57,884 bases of DNA from an uncultured Clostridia bacterium. GTDB taxonomy: Bacteria > Bacillota > Clostridia > TANB77 > CAG-508. The stretch lies in NCBI GenBank assembly GCA_947642355.1, contig CANRSD010000006.1, positions 1 to 57,884 on the forward strand. The letters are read 5' to 3'. The notes under the pieces were generated by a model, which made no database searches, was not told where the DNA came from, and was given only the letters and a program-made list of their open reading frames with translations. The position numbers and the translations under genes were made by a program. This document shows, in pieces, positions 1 to 10,617 of this stretch (positions within the stretch are counted from its first letter, which is position 1; every line of letters starts with the position of its first letter).

Positions 1-26
1 GAAAAAAATATAGAAAAAAGTTAAAA

Positions 27-59
27 AATTTCGTTAAGTATGTTACTTAAGGAAAAATT
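27..59. repeat. Hairpin, left arm of a 22-bp inverted repeat
   Basis: Positions 34-55 are the exact reverse complement of 196-217 (22 nt). The arm is itself an imperfect hairpin: a 12-bp stem with one mismatch and loop TGT, followed by AAAAA. It resembles the terminator hairpins near 53383 and 57797, so it may end a gene lying before the window. Positions 60-195 between the arms are AT-rich and hold no gene. Confidence 0.6.
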
Positions 60-193
60 AAATGGCTATAAATATTGATATTACTAAAAATTTCTATTTT
101 TTATTAATTAACTTTTAGTTAAAACTTAAAATAAGTATTTTCTATTAAATCATTGACTTTTTTGTTTTTTATTAGTAAATTTATAATATAAAA

Positions 194-223
194 AATTTCC
201 TTAAGTAACATACTTAATGAAAA
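194..223. repeat. Hairpin, right arm of the 22-bp inverted repeat
   Basis: Inverted copy of the hairpin at 34-55, placed about 20 bases before the ribosome site of the pilin-like gene at 242. It could fold alone in the 5' leader, or pair with the other arm across 140 bases. Function is not evident. Confidence 0.55.
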
Positions 224-241
224 GATGGAGGAAAGCAAAAG

Positions 242-1340
242 ATGAAAAATAAAAGTCGGAATAACACTAATAGCATTGATAATAACAATAATAGTGCTAT
301 TAATATTAGCAGGAATATCAATAAATTTATTAATGGGAGATAATAGTATAATAAAGAAGTCAAAAACAGCAGGTATGAAAACAGATAGAGCAGAAATAAT
401 AGAAGAAAGTAAAACAGAGATAGCAGGATACCAAACAGAAAACTTAGATAATAGAATAAGTAAAAGTCAGTTAAAAGAAGTATTAGATAAATATTTTAAA
501 GAAGTACCAGATATAGTAGAATGGAATGAAGACTTAAAAGAAATGAAGTTAAATACAAAAGAAGAATATGGAGTATATGAAATAGCAGTATCAGAGATAT
601 ATAACGGAGAGTTTATAGAAGATGGTGAAGGAGCAATTGGAGGACTAAAGCCAGATGAAAGTATAGAGGCTGATAGCACAATAGAATTTACAAATGACTC
701 AGGAAAAATAGATATCATATGGTTAGATACAAATAATAATATAATAGAAAAACCAAATGCACCAGTACTAACAGCAAATGGAGAGTCAATGACACCGCAA
801 ACCTGGTCAGAAGAAGAGCAAAAGTTTGTAGATGCAGATGTAAATAGTAACTGGTATAGTTATACAAGAGGAGAAGGAGATCATAAAACAAGTAAATGGG
901 CAAATGCAAAAACAGCAAATGAGAGTTATTTTGTATGGATACCAAGATATGCATATAGAATAACATATTATAAAGATGGAGTAGAAGATCCAGTAGGATA
1001 TTATGATGGATATGGATTATGGATAGCAGACACAGGAAAGGTAAAATATAAATTAGATGAAGGAGTAGAAACAGTAAAAGGAAAAGATGGAAATTTATAT
1101 ATAGTACATCCATCGTTTATGAAAGATACAGAAAAAACAGCAAAAGACGGAACAGCTCTACCAGATTATGATAGAGGAGGATGGAGTGAAAATTTAGCAG
1201 GATTTTGGATAGCCAAATATGAAATGAGTGGAACAGGAACAACATTAAAGAGTACATTTGGAGTATCAAACCAAAGAAACCAAACAGTAGGAGAGCAGTA
1301 TACAAGTGCAAGACAGGCAACATACGGTTTTGCAGGATAA
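242..1340 (+). CDS. Pilin-like surface protein, N-terminal part (one CGG +1 site)
   Basis: ATG at 242 follows a GGAGGAAAG ribosome site. The in-frame CGG at 257 is residue 6. Reading it with the next base as Gly gives MKNKSGITLIALIITIIVLL, the classic type-IV-prepilin leader (hydrophobic helix after a short basic stretch) common on Clostridia surface proteins. Without the shift the leader is lost. After the helix comes a charged region, then a domain with VWIPRYAYRI and a gap-rich Trp/Gly pattern resembling formylglycine-enzyme/SUMF1-like surface modules. The frame ends at TAA 1338-1340, but the same frame continues immediately with the rest of the domain (next entry). The stop is therefore probably a nonsense change (CAA to TAA would suffice) or a genuine break. 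Likely exported and anchored. Function unknown. Confidence 0.7.
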
Positions 1341-1367
1341 ACAAGAGAAGACGGAAATACAAATTTT

Positions 1368-1950
1368 ATGAATAGCCATATGATAAAAAATAGTGAATGG
1401 GGAGCAGTAGCATATTTAACACATAGTATATATGGGAGAAATAGAAATGAAATAGAAATAAATACTAATAATTTGTTCTATACAGGAGGAGGTTCAGGAA
1501 CAGCGTATATAGTAAACACAGCCCAAAGTACAACAGGAAATACATATGGAGTATATGATATGAGTGGAGGGGCATATGAACATTTAGCGGCATACAATTG
1601 TATAGATAATAATAATTATATTAAAACTTATGGTTGGTTAGGTTTAACATCAAATGTACCAAGTACTAGATATGCAACAAAGTATTATAATACAACAGCA
1701 ACTAAGAATGGTTCAGTAATATATACAACAGGAAAAATAGGAGATGCAACAAAGGAAACTTATTTAGGAACAAGTCTTAACTGGAATGATGATAATGCAG
1801 GAATTGCTAATGCAATTTGGTCATGGTTCAGGCGTGGGGGTAATTCTGGTATGGGTTTAAGTTGTGGAGTATTTTGTTGTTGGGATGCAGGAGGAAATCG
1901 TTATAACGAAGGTGGTTTCCGTTCAGTGTTATGCGTTCGGATTACTTTAA
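1368..1950 (+). CDS. Pilin-like surface protein, C-terminal part after the in-frame TAA (terminal CGG site)
   Basis: Same frame as the preceding part. The first ATG lies at 1368, but no ribosome site stands before it, so this is probably the rest of one gene. It carries the SUMF1-type end: WGAVAYLTHS, GVYDMSGGAYE and GGFRSVL. The in-frame CGG at 1938 is followed by ATTACTTTAA. With a +1 shift the protein ends VLCVGLL and stops at 1948-1950, matching the usual short tail after GFRxVL (compare the paralogue at 25968, which ends GFRVVLYLK). Without the shift it runs 16 codons further into leader-like sequence. Alternative: a decayed pseudogene fragment. Confidence 0.6.
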
Positions 1951-2023
1951 TTTATGGTACAAAAATTTTATATTGTAATAAAATAAACTTTATTTTATAA
2001 TTATACTTAGGAGGTAGAAAATA

Positions 2024-3053
2024 ATGATATATCCTAAAAGTTTAAATGAAGGAGATTTTATTGGGGTTACAGCAGTATCAGGAGGGATTACAGGAGAAAG
2101 AAATATTCTTAGGGCAGATAATGCTAAAAAAAATATTGAAAATAGAGGTTATAAAGTAATAGAAACCTCAAATGTTAGAACTGAGTTAAATGGAAGAAGC
2201 TCATCAAAAGAACAAAGATCTAAAGAATTTATGAGTTTATGGGAAAATGATAAAGTAAAGTCTATTATTATAGCTGAAGGAGGAAATTTTTTGTGTGAAG
2301 TGTTAGATGAATTAGATTTTGAGAAAATGAAAACTATAGATCCTAAATGGATACAAGGATATTCTGATTCAACTAATTTAACATATGTGTTTACTACATT
2401 TTTAGATATAGCTACAATTTATGGACCAACATATAAAAGTTTTGGTATGAGAAATTGGCATATAAGCTTAGAAAATTCTATAAAACTTATGCAAAAGAAA
2501 GAAATAGTACAAACATCTTATGAAAAATGTGAAGAATTTAATGGGTGGGATGTTCCTAAAGAATATGATCCATATGAAGAATATAATCTTACAAAAAATG
2601 TAAGATGGATTAATTTAAGAAATGAAGAAGAAATTAAATTTTCTGGTAGAGCAATTGGTGGATGTTTAGATGTAATAAAATGTTTAATTGGTACAAAATA
2701 TGATAAAGTAAAAGAATTTATATTTAAATATAAAAATGATGGTATAGTATGGTATTTGGAAGCTTTTGAAATGAATACACCAGAGCTTTTTTGTACATTG
2801 TGGCAAATGAAAAATTGTGGATATTTTGAAAATTGTAATGGAATTATATTTGGAAGACCACTTATGATGAGACAAGATATGGGATTATCAGACTATCAAA
2901 TGATAGAGGAAGCATTATGTGAGTTGAATATACCTATTATTTGTGATGCAGATATTCGGACATATTGATCCACAAATTCCTATAATAAATGGAGCTATTT
3001 TAGAAATTATTTCAAAAAATGGACAAGGAATGATAAAAAATATTTTTAAGTAG
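2024..3053 (+). CDS. LD-carboxypeptidase / MccF-like serine peptidase (S66), one CGG +1 site
   Basis: About 342 aa when the CGG at 2957 (residue 312) is read +1 as Gly. ATG at 2024 follows TAGGAGGTAG. The protein shows the S66 fold pattern: N-terminal GDxIGVTAVS, the nucleophile elbow GYSDST near residue 114, and a late catalytic-acid/His segment. The shift restores ADIGHIDPQ, in which the His is the expected catalytic His of this family. Unshifted translation stops at TGA one codon after ADIRTY and loses that residue. The family cleaves L,D-bonds in murein tetrapeptides or detoxifies microcin C-like compounds; which applies here cannot be told. Stop TAG at 3051-3053. Confidence 0.85.
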
Positions 3054-3060
3054 AAAAATA

Positions 3061-3089
3061 TTGACAAAATTTGAGATTTATTATATAAA
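3061..3089 (+). promoter_or_regulatory. Sigma-A-type promoter
   Basis: TTGACA at 3061-3066, a 17-base spacer, and TATAAA at 3084-3089, about 70 bases before the gene at 3159. Confidence 0.65.
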
Positions 3090-3158
3090 GTATATATCAA
3101 TTAAAATACTGTAATATTGTGAAAGTAAATTCATAATATTTAGTGAAAGGGGATTAAA

Positions 3159-3815
3159 ATGGAAGAAAATGAAAATAACAACAATAATAATGTTGTAGAA
3201 ACAAACACAGAAGCTAACACAAATGTAGAAGCAAATGTTAATGAAAATGCAGATGCTAATACAACAAAAACTGGTTCAATAGTTGAAACTTTAAAAGCTA
3301 AAAAGAATTTAATTATAGGAATTATAATAGCTATTATATTAATATTTTTAGTTTTTAATGTAGTTATTGGAAGCCCAAAAAAAGCTGTAAAGAAATTTTA
3401 TTCAGCAATGAATTCTAGAAAAGCTGAAAAAATATTTAAAAATGTTGATTGGGCAGGTGTATATGTATTTGCTAAATTAGATAAAGATGATTATGATGAT
3501 TTTTGGGATGAATATAAAGACTATACAGATAGCGATGAATGGGAAGATGCAAAAGAAAATTTAGATGATTCATTAGATGATGCATATGATACTATAAATG
3601 ATTCATTAGATGATGCAAAAGCTAAATTTAAAGTTAAAAAAATTAAAAAAGTAAAAAAACTTGGTAAAAATTTATGGGAAGTAAAAGCTCAAGTTGAAAT
3701 GAAAGAAGATGGAGATAAAGAGACTAATACTTCATCATACTATGTTATGAAAAAAGGTGGAAAATACTATTTAGTAGGTGGAGGAATTTTATCTGCATAT
3801 AGTTATTTATTCTAA
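3159..3815 (+). CDS. Membrane-anchored hypothetical protein, paralogue of 3893-4615
   Basis: 218 aa; AAAGGGG precedes the ATG. An Asn/Glu/Ala-rich cytoplasmic tail (residues 1-45) leads to one transmembrane helix (about 48-72, KKNLIIGIIIAIILIFLVF). An extracellular domain of about 140 residues follows, beginning PKKAVKKFYSAMNSRKAEKI and containing an Asp-rich helix and a basic patch. The start of that domain resembles DUF4878/NTF2-like lipoprotein domains, but this is only a general likeness. The next gene has the same layout and the same ending style (KYYLVGGG versus KYKMVGGE), so the two are probably a tandem duplication. Function unknown. Confidence 0.75.
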   Translation: MEENENNNNNNVVETNTEANTNVEANVNENADANTTKTGSIVETLKAKKNLIIGIIIAIILIFLVFNVVIGSPKKAVKKFYSAMNSRKAEKIFKNVDWAGVYVFAKLDKDDYDDFWDEYKDYTDSDEWEDAKENLDDSLDDAYDTINDSLDDAKAKFKVKKIKKVKKLGKNLWEVKAQVEMKEDGDKETNTSSYYVMKKGGKYYLVGGGILSAYSYLF

Positions 3816-3839
3816 AATTTTAAATAATTATTAATAAAA

Positions 3840-3868
3840 ATGTCCTGAAAATCACATTTTCAGGACAT
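3840..3868 (+). terminator. Hairpin between the two anchored paralogues
   Basis: Perfect 13-bp stem ATGTCCTGAAAAT / ATTTTCAGGACAT with loop CAC. Only a weak T-run follows, so it may attenuate rather than fully stop transcription before 3893. Confidence 0.6.
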
Positions 3869-3892
3869 TTGAAGTTAAAGGGGGAGAAATAA

Positions 3893-4615
3893 ATGGAAGA
3901 AGAAAAAAAAGATATTATTCCAGAACAAAAAGAAGATAATGATTTTGAAAAAGAAAAAGAAGAATTAAAGAAAGCTAAAAAAGAGAAGAAATTACAAAAA
4001 AAGAAAGAAGAAATACAATATGATGAAGATGGAAATGTGATTAAAAATAGAAATAATAAAAAGACAGTAATAACAATTATTGCAATATTAGTTATTGCTA
4101 TAGCAATTATTGCTGGAGTTGCAATATATTTTTTGGTTAATTTAAATAAACCAGAAAATGTTATTTCTGATTTTGAAAAATACTTTAATAATGGACAATG
4201 GTCAGAGGCTGTAAATTGTGTTGATATAAAAGGATTATATGCACTTTCTAATTTAGAAGAATCAAAATATACTGAATTTGATAAAGCTTATGATGAAGCT
4301 GAAAAAAATGAGACTTTTATTCAATTAAAACAAGAAATAGAAAAATTAAAAAGTAAAGAGGAAAAGGGGTTTACTACTATATTTGGAGGTAGTTCAATAA
4401 AAATAGGAAAAGTTACTAGTGTAGAAAAGATAGAAAAAACAAAATCTCTATATAGAATAAAAGTAGAAATGACTATAAACGGAAATGATCAAGAATTAAC
4501 AGATGTGTATGATATTTATGTAGCTAAAATAGATAAAAAATATAAAATGGTAGGAGGAGAGCTTCCAGCATTAATAATAAATGCTTATCAATATATAGAT
4601 TATATGAATCTATAA
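3893..4615 (+). CDS. Membrane-anchored hypothetical protein, paralogue of 3159-3815
   Basis: 240 aa; AAAGGGGGAG ribosome site. A highly charged Lys/Glu-rich cytoplasmic tail (1-60), one transmembrane helix (about 62-84), then an extracellular domain starting PENVISDFEKYFNNGQWSEA. That opening has the same shape as the preceding protein's fold (helix, sparse aromatic residues, final KYKMVGGE). The 3' end overlaps the 3' end of the reverse-strand RluA gene by 16 bases. Function unknown; an NTF2-like extracytoplasmic domain is a guess. Confidence 0.75.
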   Translation: MEEEKKDIIPEQKEDNDFEKEKEELKKAKKEKKLQKKKEEIQYDEDGNVIKNRNNKKTVITIIAILVIAIAIIAGVAIYFLVNLNKPENVISDFEKYFNNGQWSEAVNCVDIKGLYALSNLEESKYTEFDKAYDEAEKNETFIQLKQEIEKLKSKEEKGFTTIFGGSSIKIGKVTSVEKIEKTKSLYRIKVEMTINGNDQELTDVYDIYVAKIDKKYKMVGGELPALIINAYQYIDYMNL

Positions 4616-5484
4616 AAGGCATTTTTTATATCAGCTGGTAGAGCAGTTTCTAAATAAATAGTTTTTTTAGTTATAGGATGAATAAAGCCAACTTTGTAAG
4701 CATGTAAAGCTTGTCTGTTTATTAAGTTAGTTTTTGTTCCATATAAAGAATCGCCTAAAATTGGATGATTAATGTATTTTGAGTGAACTCGGATTTGATG
4801 TGTTCTACCAGTTAATAAAGTAAATTCAACTAAGGATAAATTATTTTTTGTGTCTAAAACATAGAAGTTAGTTATGGCATTTTGACCATTTGGATTTATT
4901 TCACGTTCAATAATACTATCTTTTTTTCTTAATATAGGAGCTTTTATAGTTCCTTTTTTGTTTTCTAAAACTCCAGTTAATATTGCTAAATATTTTTTCT
5001 TAAAATTAGAATTTAACATTTGTTTTATAAGAGCTTCTTGTATATATTCATTTTTAGCAAATAGTACAATTCCAGAAGTATCTTTATCTAATCTATTTAT
5101 AGGTCTTATTTTTTTATTTAAGTTTATTTTGTTAAAATAATATTTTACACCATTGGATAAACTGTTTTCATAGTAATTTAAAGAAGGGTGAACAGGAATA
5201 AATGGTGGTTTGTCTACTACAAGCATATAATCATCTTCATATATAATTTTTAAATCAATATATGTAGGAATAATATTATCAGAAAATTCATCATATTCAA
5301 GATTAAATTCAATTATGTCATTTTGAAGAATAGTATCAGTAATCTTGCAAATATTTCCGTTTTTAAATATTAATTGTTTGTTTTTTAGTTTTAAAATTAA
5401 TCTTTCAGACATGTTAAAATGTTGCTTTGCAATTTGTTTTATATTTTTAAATTTATTAGTTTTATTAACATATTTTAAAATCAT
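4600..5484 (-). CDS. RluA-family pseudouridine synthase
   Basis: 294 aa on the reverse strand; AGGAG stands just before the ATG. An N-terminal S4-like RNA-binding segment (about 1-75) precedes the catalytic domain. Visible family motifs are IIYEDDYMLVVDKP, the catalytic loop RPINRLDKDTSG (Asp is the nucleophile), TLLTGRTHQIRVH and HPILGDSLYG. RluA-type enzymes convert specific uridines in 23S rRNA or tRNA to pseudouridine. The RluD/RluB-like domain order fits, but the exact target cannot be set from sequence alone. Transcribed against its neighbours, and uninterrupted. Confidence 0.93.
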   Translation of the reverse strand: MILKYVNKTNKFKNIKQIAKQHFNMSERLILKLKNKQLIFKNGNICKITDTILQNDIIEFNLEYDEFSDNIIPTYIDLKIIYEDDYMLVVDKPPFIPVHPSLNYYENSLSNGVKYYFNKINLNKKIRPINRLDKDTSGIVLFAKNEYIQEALIKQMLNSNFKKKYLAILTGVLENKKGTIKAPILRKKDSIIEREINPNGQNAITNFYVLDTKNNLSLVEFTLLTGRTHQIRVHSKYINHPILGDSLYGTKTNLINRQALHAYKVGFIHPITKKTIYLETALPADIKNAFYRFI

Positions 5485-5530
5485 TTATATTCTCCTAATT
5501 TTTTTGTAATTATATATTTTTAAGTATAAG

Positions 5531-5550
5531 TATGTCAAGTTATTTTTATT
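5531..5550. repeat. Copy of the sequence found at the right end of the window
   Basis: ATGTCAAGTTATTTTTAT at 5532-5549 recurs at 57866-57883, the last bases of the window. It lies just upstream of the truncated pilin-like gene at 5578. A repeat at a contig edge often marks an assembly break or a recombination junction. Confidence 0.5.
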
Positions 5551-5577
5551 AAGATTATTTCAAGAAATTCGTCATAA

Positions 5578-7343
5578 GCGAATAAAAACACGATCATCAT
5601 ACTGCTTATTTTAGCTCGGAGTGTCTCTAAATGCAATAGTAGGAGAAGAACGGAATAATAGAAAAAGCACAGAAAGCAGCAGATGAAACGGAGAGAGCAG
5701 TAATAAAAGAAGAGATACAACTAAAAATAGCAAACCTTCAAATGGAACAAGATAAAGTGGGAAAAGAATTAACAAAAGAAGATATAGAAAATGCATTAAA
5801 TGAGTTAGAAGGAATAGATGTGGATGTAGTAGGAGGAACAATAGATGGAGAATATAAAGAACATAGTTTTGAAATAGATGAAGAAAATAATGTAATAGTA
5901 GGAAAGAAAATAGAAGGAGAAAAACCAACAGGGGCCGTTATATTAAAAACAACAGATGAAATAGCATTAGAAGTAAAATTACAAGTAGTAGGAGAAGTAA
6001 AAGGAACAGCTAAAATAGAAAGTATAGAAGCAATAGATAAAGCAAAAGTAGAAGAAGTAGAAGATGAAAGTAATCGGACAAAATTCACAAATGTTTAAGG
6101 TAACAGATAATGGAAAATATGTATTTAGAATAAAAGCAAGTAATGGAAGAAGTACAAAAATAACAGGAGATGTAACAAATGCAGCTCCTCTAAGAGATGA
6201 TATATTAAGTGGATTAGCAGTAATTGATACAAATGGAAATAAAATGATAAGAGTAAGAGGAACAACTGAAAGCAGTATAACAGAAGAAACAGTATATAAA
6301 GAAGAAGTATATAATTTTAATGTAATAAGAATAAATGGAGATTTAGAATTAAGTACGGAATTAGGGGCAAATGGAAAAGTAAAGATAAATGAAGTAGAAA
6401 CAGATATAAATGAAATAACAGATTTTGCAGTATCAACTGATGGAAAAACATATTCAGTAGGAAATCAAGCAGATGTAGCAACAGCAAGTGCATATGCAAA
6501 AAATGGAGTAGTATTAAAAATAGAAGGAGATTTAAAAATAGGAGAAGGTACAACATTAACAGCAGTGGCAAGTACACGGTGGATATGGAGGACCAAAAGG
6601 AATGTATATATATTGTGAAGGAACATTAACAAATAATGGAACAATAAGTATGACAGCAAGAGGAGCAAAAGCGGTTGGTCAAAATGTATATCTATTTAAA
6701 AATTTAGAAGGTAATTTTGAATATATTCCAGCTGTAGGAGGAGTAGGAGGAGCTTCAGTAAGAGGAGGGAGCATTACACAACCAGTCGCTGGTCGTTCTG
6801 GAGCAGCAGGAACACGGTCGTTCAACAGCTGGTGGAGGATCAGGAGCTGGCAGATCTGCAGGTGTTTCTGGAAAAGGAGGAAATGGGACTTCGTATTCAG
6901 GTGGAACTGGTGGTGGTGGATGCCAACGGAGGCCCTGGTACAGCGGGTTCGGACACTGGTGCAACTGGAGGTACAGGGAACAATGGTGGAGGTCGGTGCT
7001 GGTAATCCTGGTGGAACGGGATATGGTGCTAGAGGAGCTAATGGTACTGGAGGTCTTTTAATTATTTTATCAAATAATATTTTAGGTAATGGTACAGTTA
7101 ATTCAAGTGGAAGTTTAGGAGCAGTTGGTGATTGGGATCCACGGGGGAAGTTCAGGAGGAGGATCTGTAAATTTATTTATTAGAAATGAAATAGATTCAG
7201 GTATACAAAATACTTTTAATGTTACTGGTGGAGGAGCTGTTTGGGGTGGCGGAAGCTACAGAACCTCTGGAGGAGCAGGAGGAACTGGTACAGTAACTAT
7301 AGGAACAATTGTAAATGGATATTATACAAAATTTAATTTATAA
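5578..7343 (+). CDS. Gly-rich pilin-like surface protein, 5'-truncated, with eight CGG +1 sites
   Basis: The open frame begins after TAA 5575-5577 without any start codon. It encodes the second half of a prepilin leader, TIIILLILAGVSLNAIVG, so the true 5' end seems lost. The frame stays continuous to the stop at 7343 only if eight in-frame CGG codons are each read +1 as Gly: 5617, 5651, 6075, 6577, 6815, 6927, 6994 and 7142. The product, about 585 aa, has an acidic coiled segment (KEDIENALNELEGIDVDVVG), Ig-like repeats, and a Gly-rich C-terminal half (GGYGGPKG, GGGGAGNPGG) typical of adhesin or fibre proteins. Alternatives: a silent cassette or a pseudogene. Even then, eight identical lesions would be hard to explain by decay. 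Confidence 0.7.
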
Positions 7344-7368
7344 ATTGAAAATTTAAGAAATTCATATA

Positions 7369-7396
7369 TTGACAAATTGTACCATTAATATATAAT
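7369..7396 (+). promoter_or_regulatory. purA promoter
   Basis: TTGACA at 7369-7374, 16-base spacer, TATAAT at 7391-7396. Both boxes are consensus, 34 bases before the purA start codon. Confidence 0.8.
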
Positions 7397-7420
7397 ATAA
7401 GCGTAATATTAGTAAAGTGA

Positions 7421-8694
<1,274 letters not shown>

Positions 8695-8703
8695 AATTTT
8701 GAG

Positions 8704-8732
8704 GAAGTACTTTAATTAGTACTTCTTTTTTT
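8704..8732 (+). terminator. Intrinsic terminator after purA
   Basis: Stem GAAGTACT / AGTACTTC with loop TTAATT, followed by seven T. Confidence 0.8.
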
Positions 8733-8813
8733 GTTATGGTTAAAAAATATAATTGATAAATTATATTTTTTATGATAAAATTTTTCCATAAAATTGAATT
8801 GGAGGAAATAAAA

Positions 8814-10599
8814 ATGAAGAATACTAGTGATGAAAGTTTAAATTGGAATTTAAATGATATTTTTACCAATAAAGAAGAGCTTGAAAAGGCTAAAAAAGAG
8901 TTAGTAGAATATATAGAAAAATTAAAGAGATTTCAAGGAAAATTAAATAATATAGTAGATATAAAAAATTATTATGAAACTAAAGAAAAGGCATATGAAA
9001 TACATGCAAAACTTTCTTGTTTTGTATCACTTAAATTTCATCAAGATATGTCTAATCAAAAAGCTTCAAAGGAATATAAAGAAATAGAGGCTTTATCTTC
9101 AATATTTGGAAGTAGTATAAGTTTTGCAACACCAGAGATATCAGAAAATTCAAATGAAAAATTAGAGGAATTTGCAAAGGATACAGAGCTAAAAAAATAT
9201 GAAAGAAGTATTAGAAAAATTATTAAATCTAAAGAACATATACTTAGTAAAGATGTTGAAAATGCTTTGGCTAATTATTCAGAAGTTTTTGCTTCTGTTG
9301 AAAATGCATATGATATTTTTACTACAACAGAGTTTGAATTTTCAGATGTTAAAGATTCAGAAGAAAATATTTTAAAAATGTCTCATGGGTTATATTCAAA
9401 ATATTTAGCTGGAAGAGATAGAATACTTAGAAAGAATTCATTTGAAGCAATGTATGCTCCATATAGAAAAAATATTAATACAATAACAGAATTATATTTA
9501 GCTAGAGTTAAAGATATGGTTATTTCTGCTAAACTTAGAAATTACAAAAATTCAATAGATATGGCCACATATTATGATGATTCTAATCAATTAGTTTATG
9601 AATGTTTAGTAGAACAAGTGAATAAAAACTTAAAATTAAATCAAGAACATTTGAAGTTAAAAAAAGAGATACTACAAGAAGAATTGGAAGACCGGACAAA
9701 TGCATTTATATGATGTATATAGAAATCCATTAGTAGCTGGAGAAGAAAATGTTAATTATGAAGATGCTAAAAAGATAGTAATAGATGCACTTTCTATTAT
9801 GGGAGAAAATTATGTAAGTAAACTAAAAGAAGCAATGGATAATAGATGGATAGATGTTTATGAAAAAGAAAATAAACGTACAGGTGCATATAGTATGGGA
9901 GTTTTTGGTGTGCATCCATATATATTATTAAATTTTATTAATTCTTCTAGAGATATATCAACTCTTGCTCATGAATTAGGACATAGTATGCATAGTTATT
10001 ATGCAGATACAACTCAAGATATATTTAATTCAAATTATACTATAATGGTTGCAGAAGTTGCATCAACAGTTAATGAAATATTGCTTGCAAATTATCAAAT
10101 AAAAAATGAAAAGAATGATTTAAAAAAAGCGTTTTTAATTAATGAACAACTCGACATGTTTAGAGCTACATTGTTTAGGCAAACAATGTTTGCAGAATTT
10201 GAAAAAATAGTTCATGAAAGAATAGAAGCAGGAGAGAGTTTAACATCAGATAATTTGAATGAGATTTATTATGATTTAGTAAAAAAATATTTTGGAGATA
10301 TTACTATAAATGATGAGGATATAAAATATGAATGGGCACGTATTCCACATTTTTATTCAAATTTTTATGTATATAAATATGCAACAGGAATAACATCAGC
10401 TATAGTTATTGCAAGTAAAATTTTGCAAAAAGAAGAGGGATTTGTTGATAAATATATAGAAATGTTAAGCAAAGGTGGCTCTATAGACTCATTAGATTTA
10501 TTAAAAAGTGTTGGAGTAGATTTAGAAAAATCTGAAACATATGATATTGCATTTGAATATTTTAAAGAGAACTTAGAAGAATTAAAAAAGTTACTTTAA
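8814..10599 (+). CDS. pepF: Oligoendopeptidase F (M3 metallopeptidase), one CGG +1 site
   Basis: Cytosolic zinc peptidase that trims oligopeptides. ATG at 8814 is chosen over an in-frame upstream ATG at 8772 because GGAGG stands 4-8 bases before it. About 594 aa, a normal PepF length. The N-terminal half has the typical LNWNLNDIF start. CGG at 9693 (residue 294), read +1, gives EEDGQMHLYDVYRNPL, and the frame continues into the catalytic half with ISTLAHELGHSMHSYYA (zinc ligands HExxH-type) and the downstream Glu region. Unshifted translation ends seven codons later and loses the active site. It shares a strand with the next two-component genes, 18 bases apart. Confidence 0.93.
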
Positions 10600-10617
10600 T
10601 TTAAGAAAGGGTAATAT

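Noticed and set aside
715..1113. Long reverse-strand open frame over the pilin-like gene, and similar frames over 5600-6700
   Set aside because: Leu/His/Tyr-rich shadow of a real gene, no ribosome site, no motif.
4790..4795. CGG on the plus strand inside the RluA gene
   Set aside because: The gene is on the reverse strand, where this reads as CCG across ATC CGA (Ile-Arg); no break.
5686..5690. CGG in GAAACGGAGAGAG as a further shift site
   Set aside because: It is out of phase (ACG GAG, Thr-Glu), and the frame continues normally. Many other CGG strings (GAC GGA, GCG GTA, TCG GTA, ACG GAA) are likewise out of phase and cause no break.
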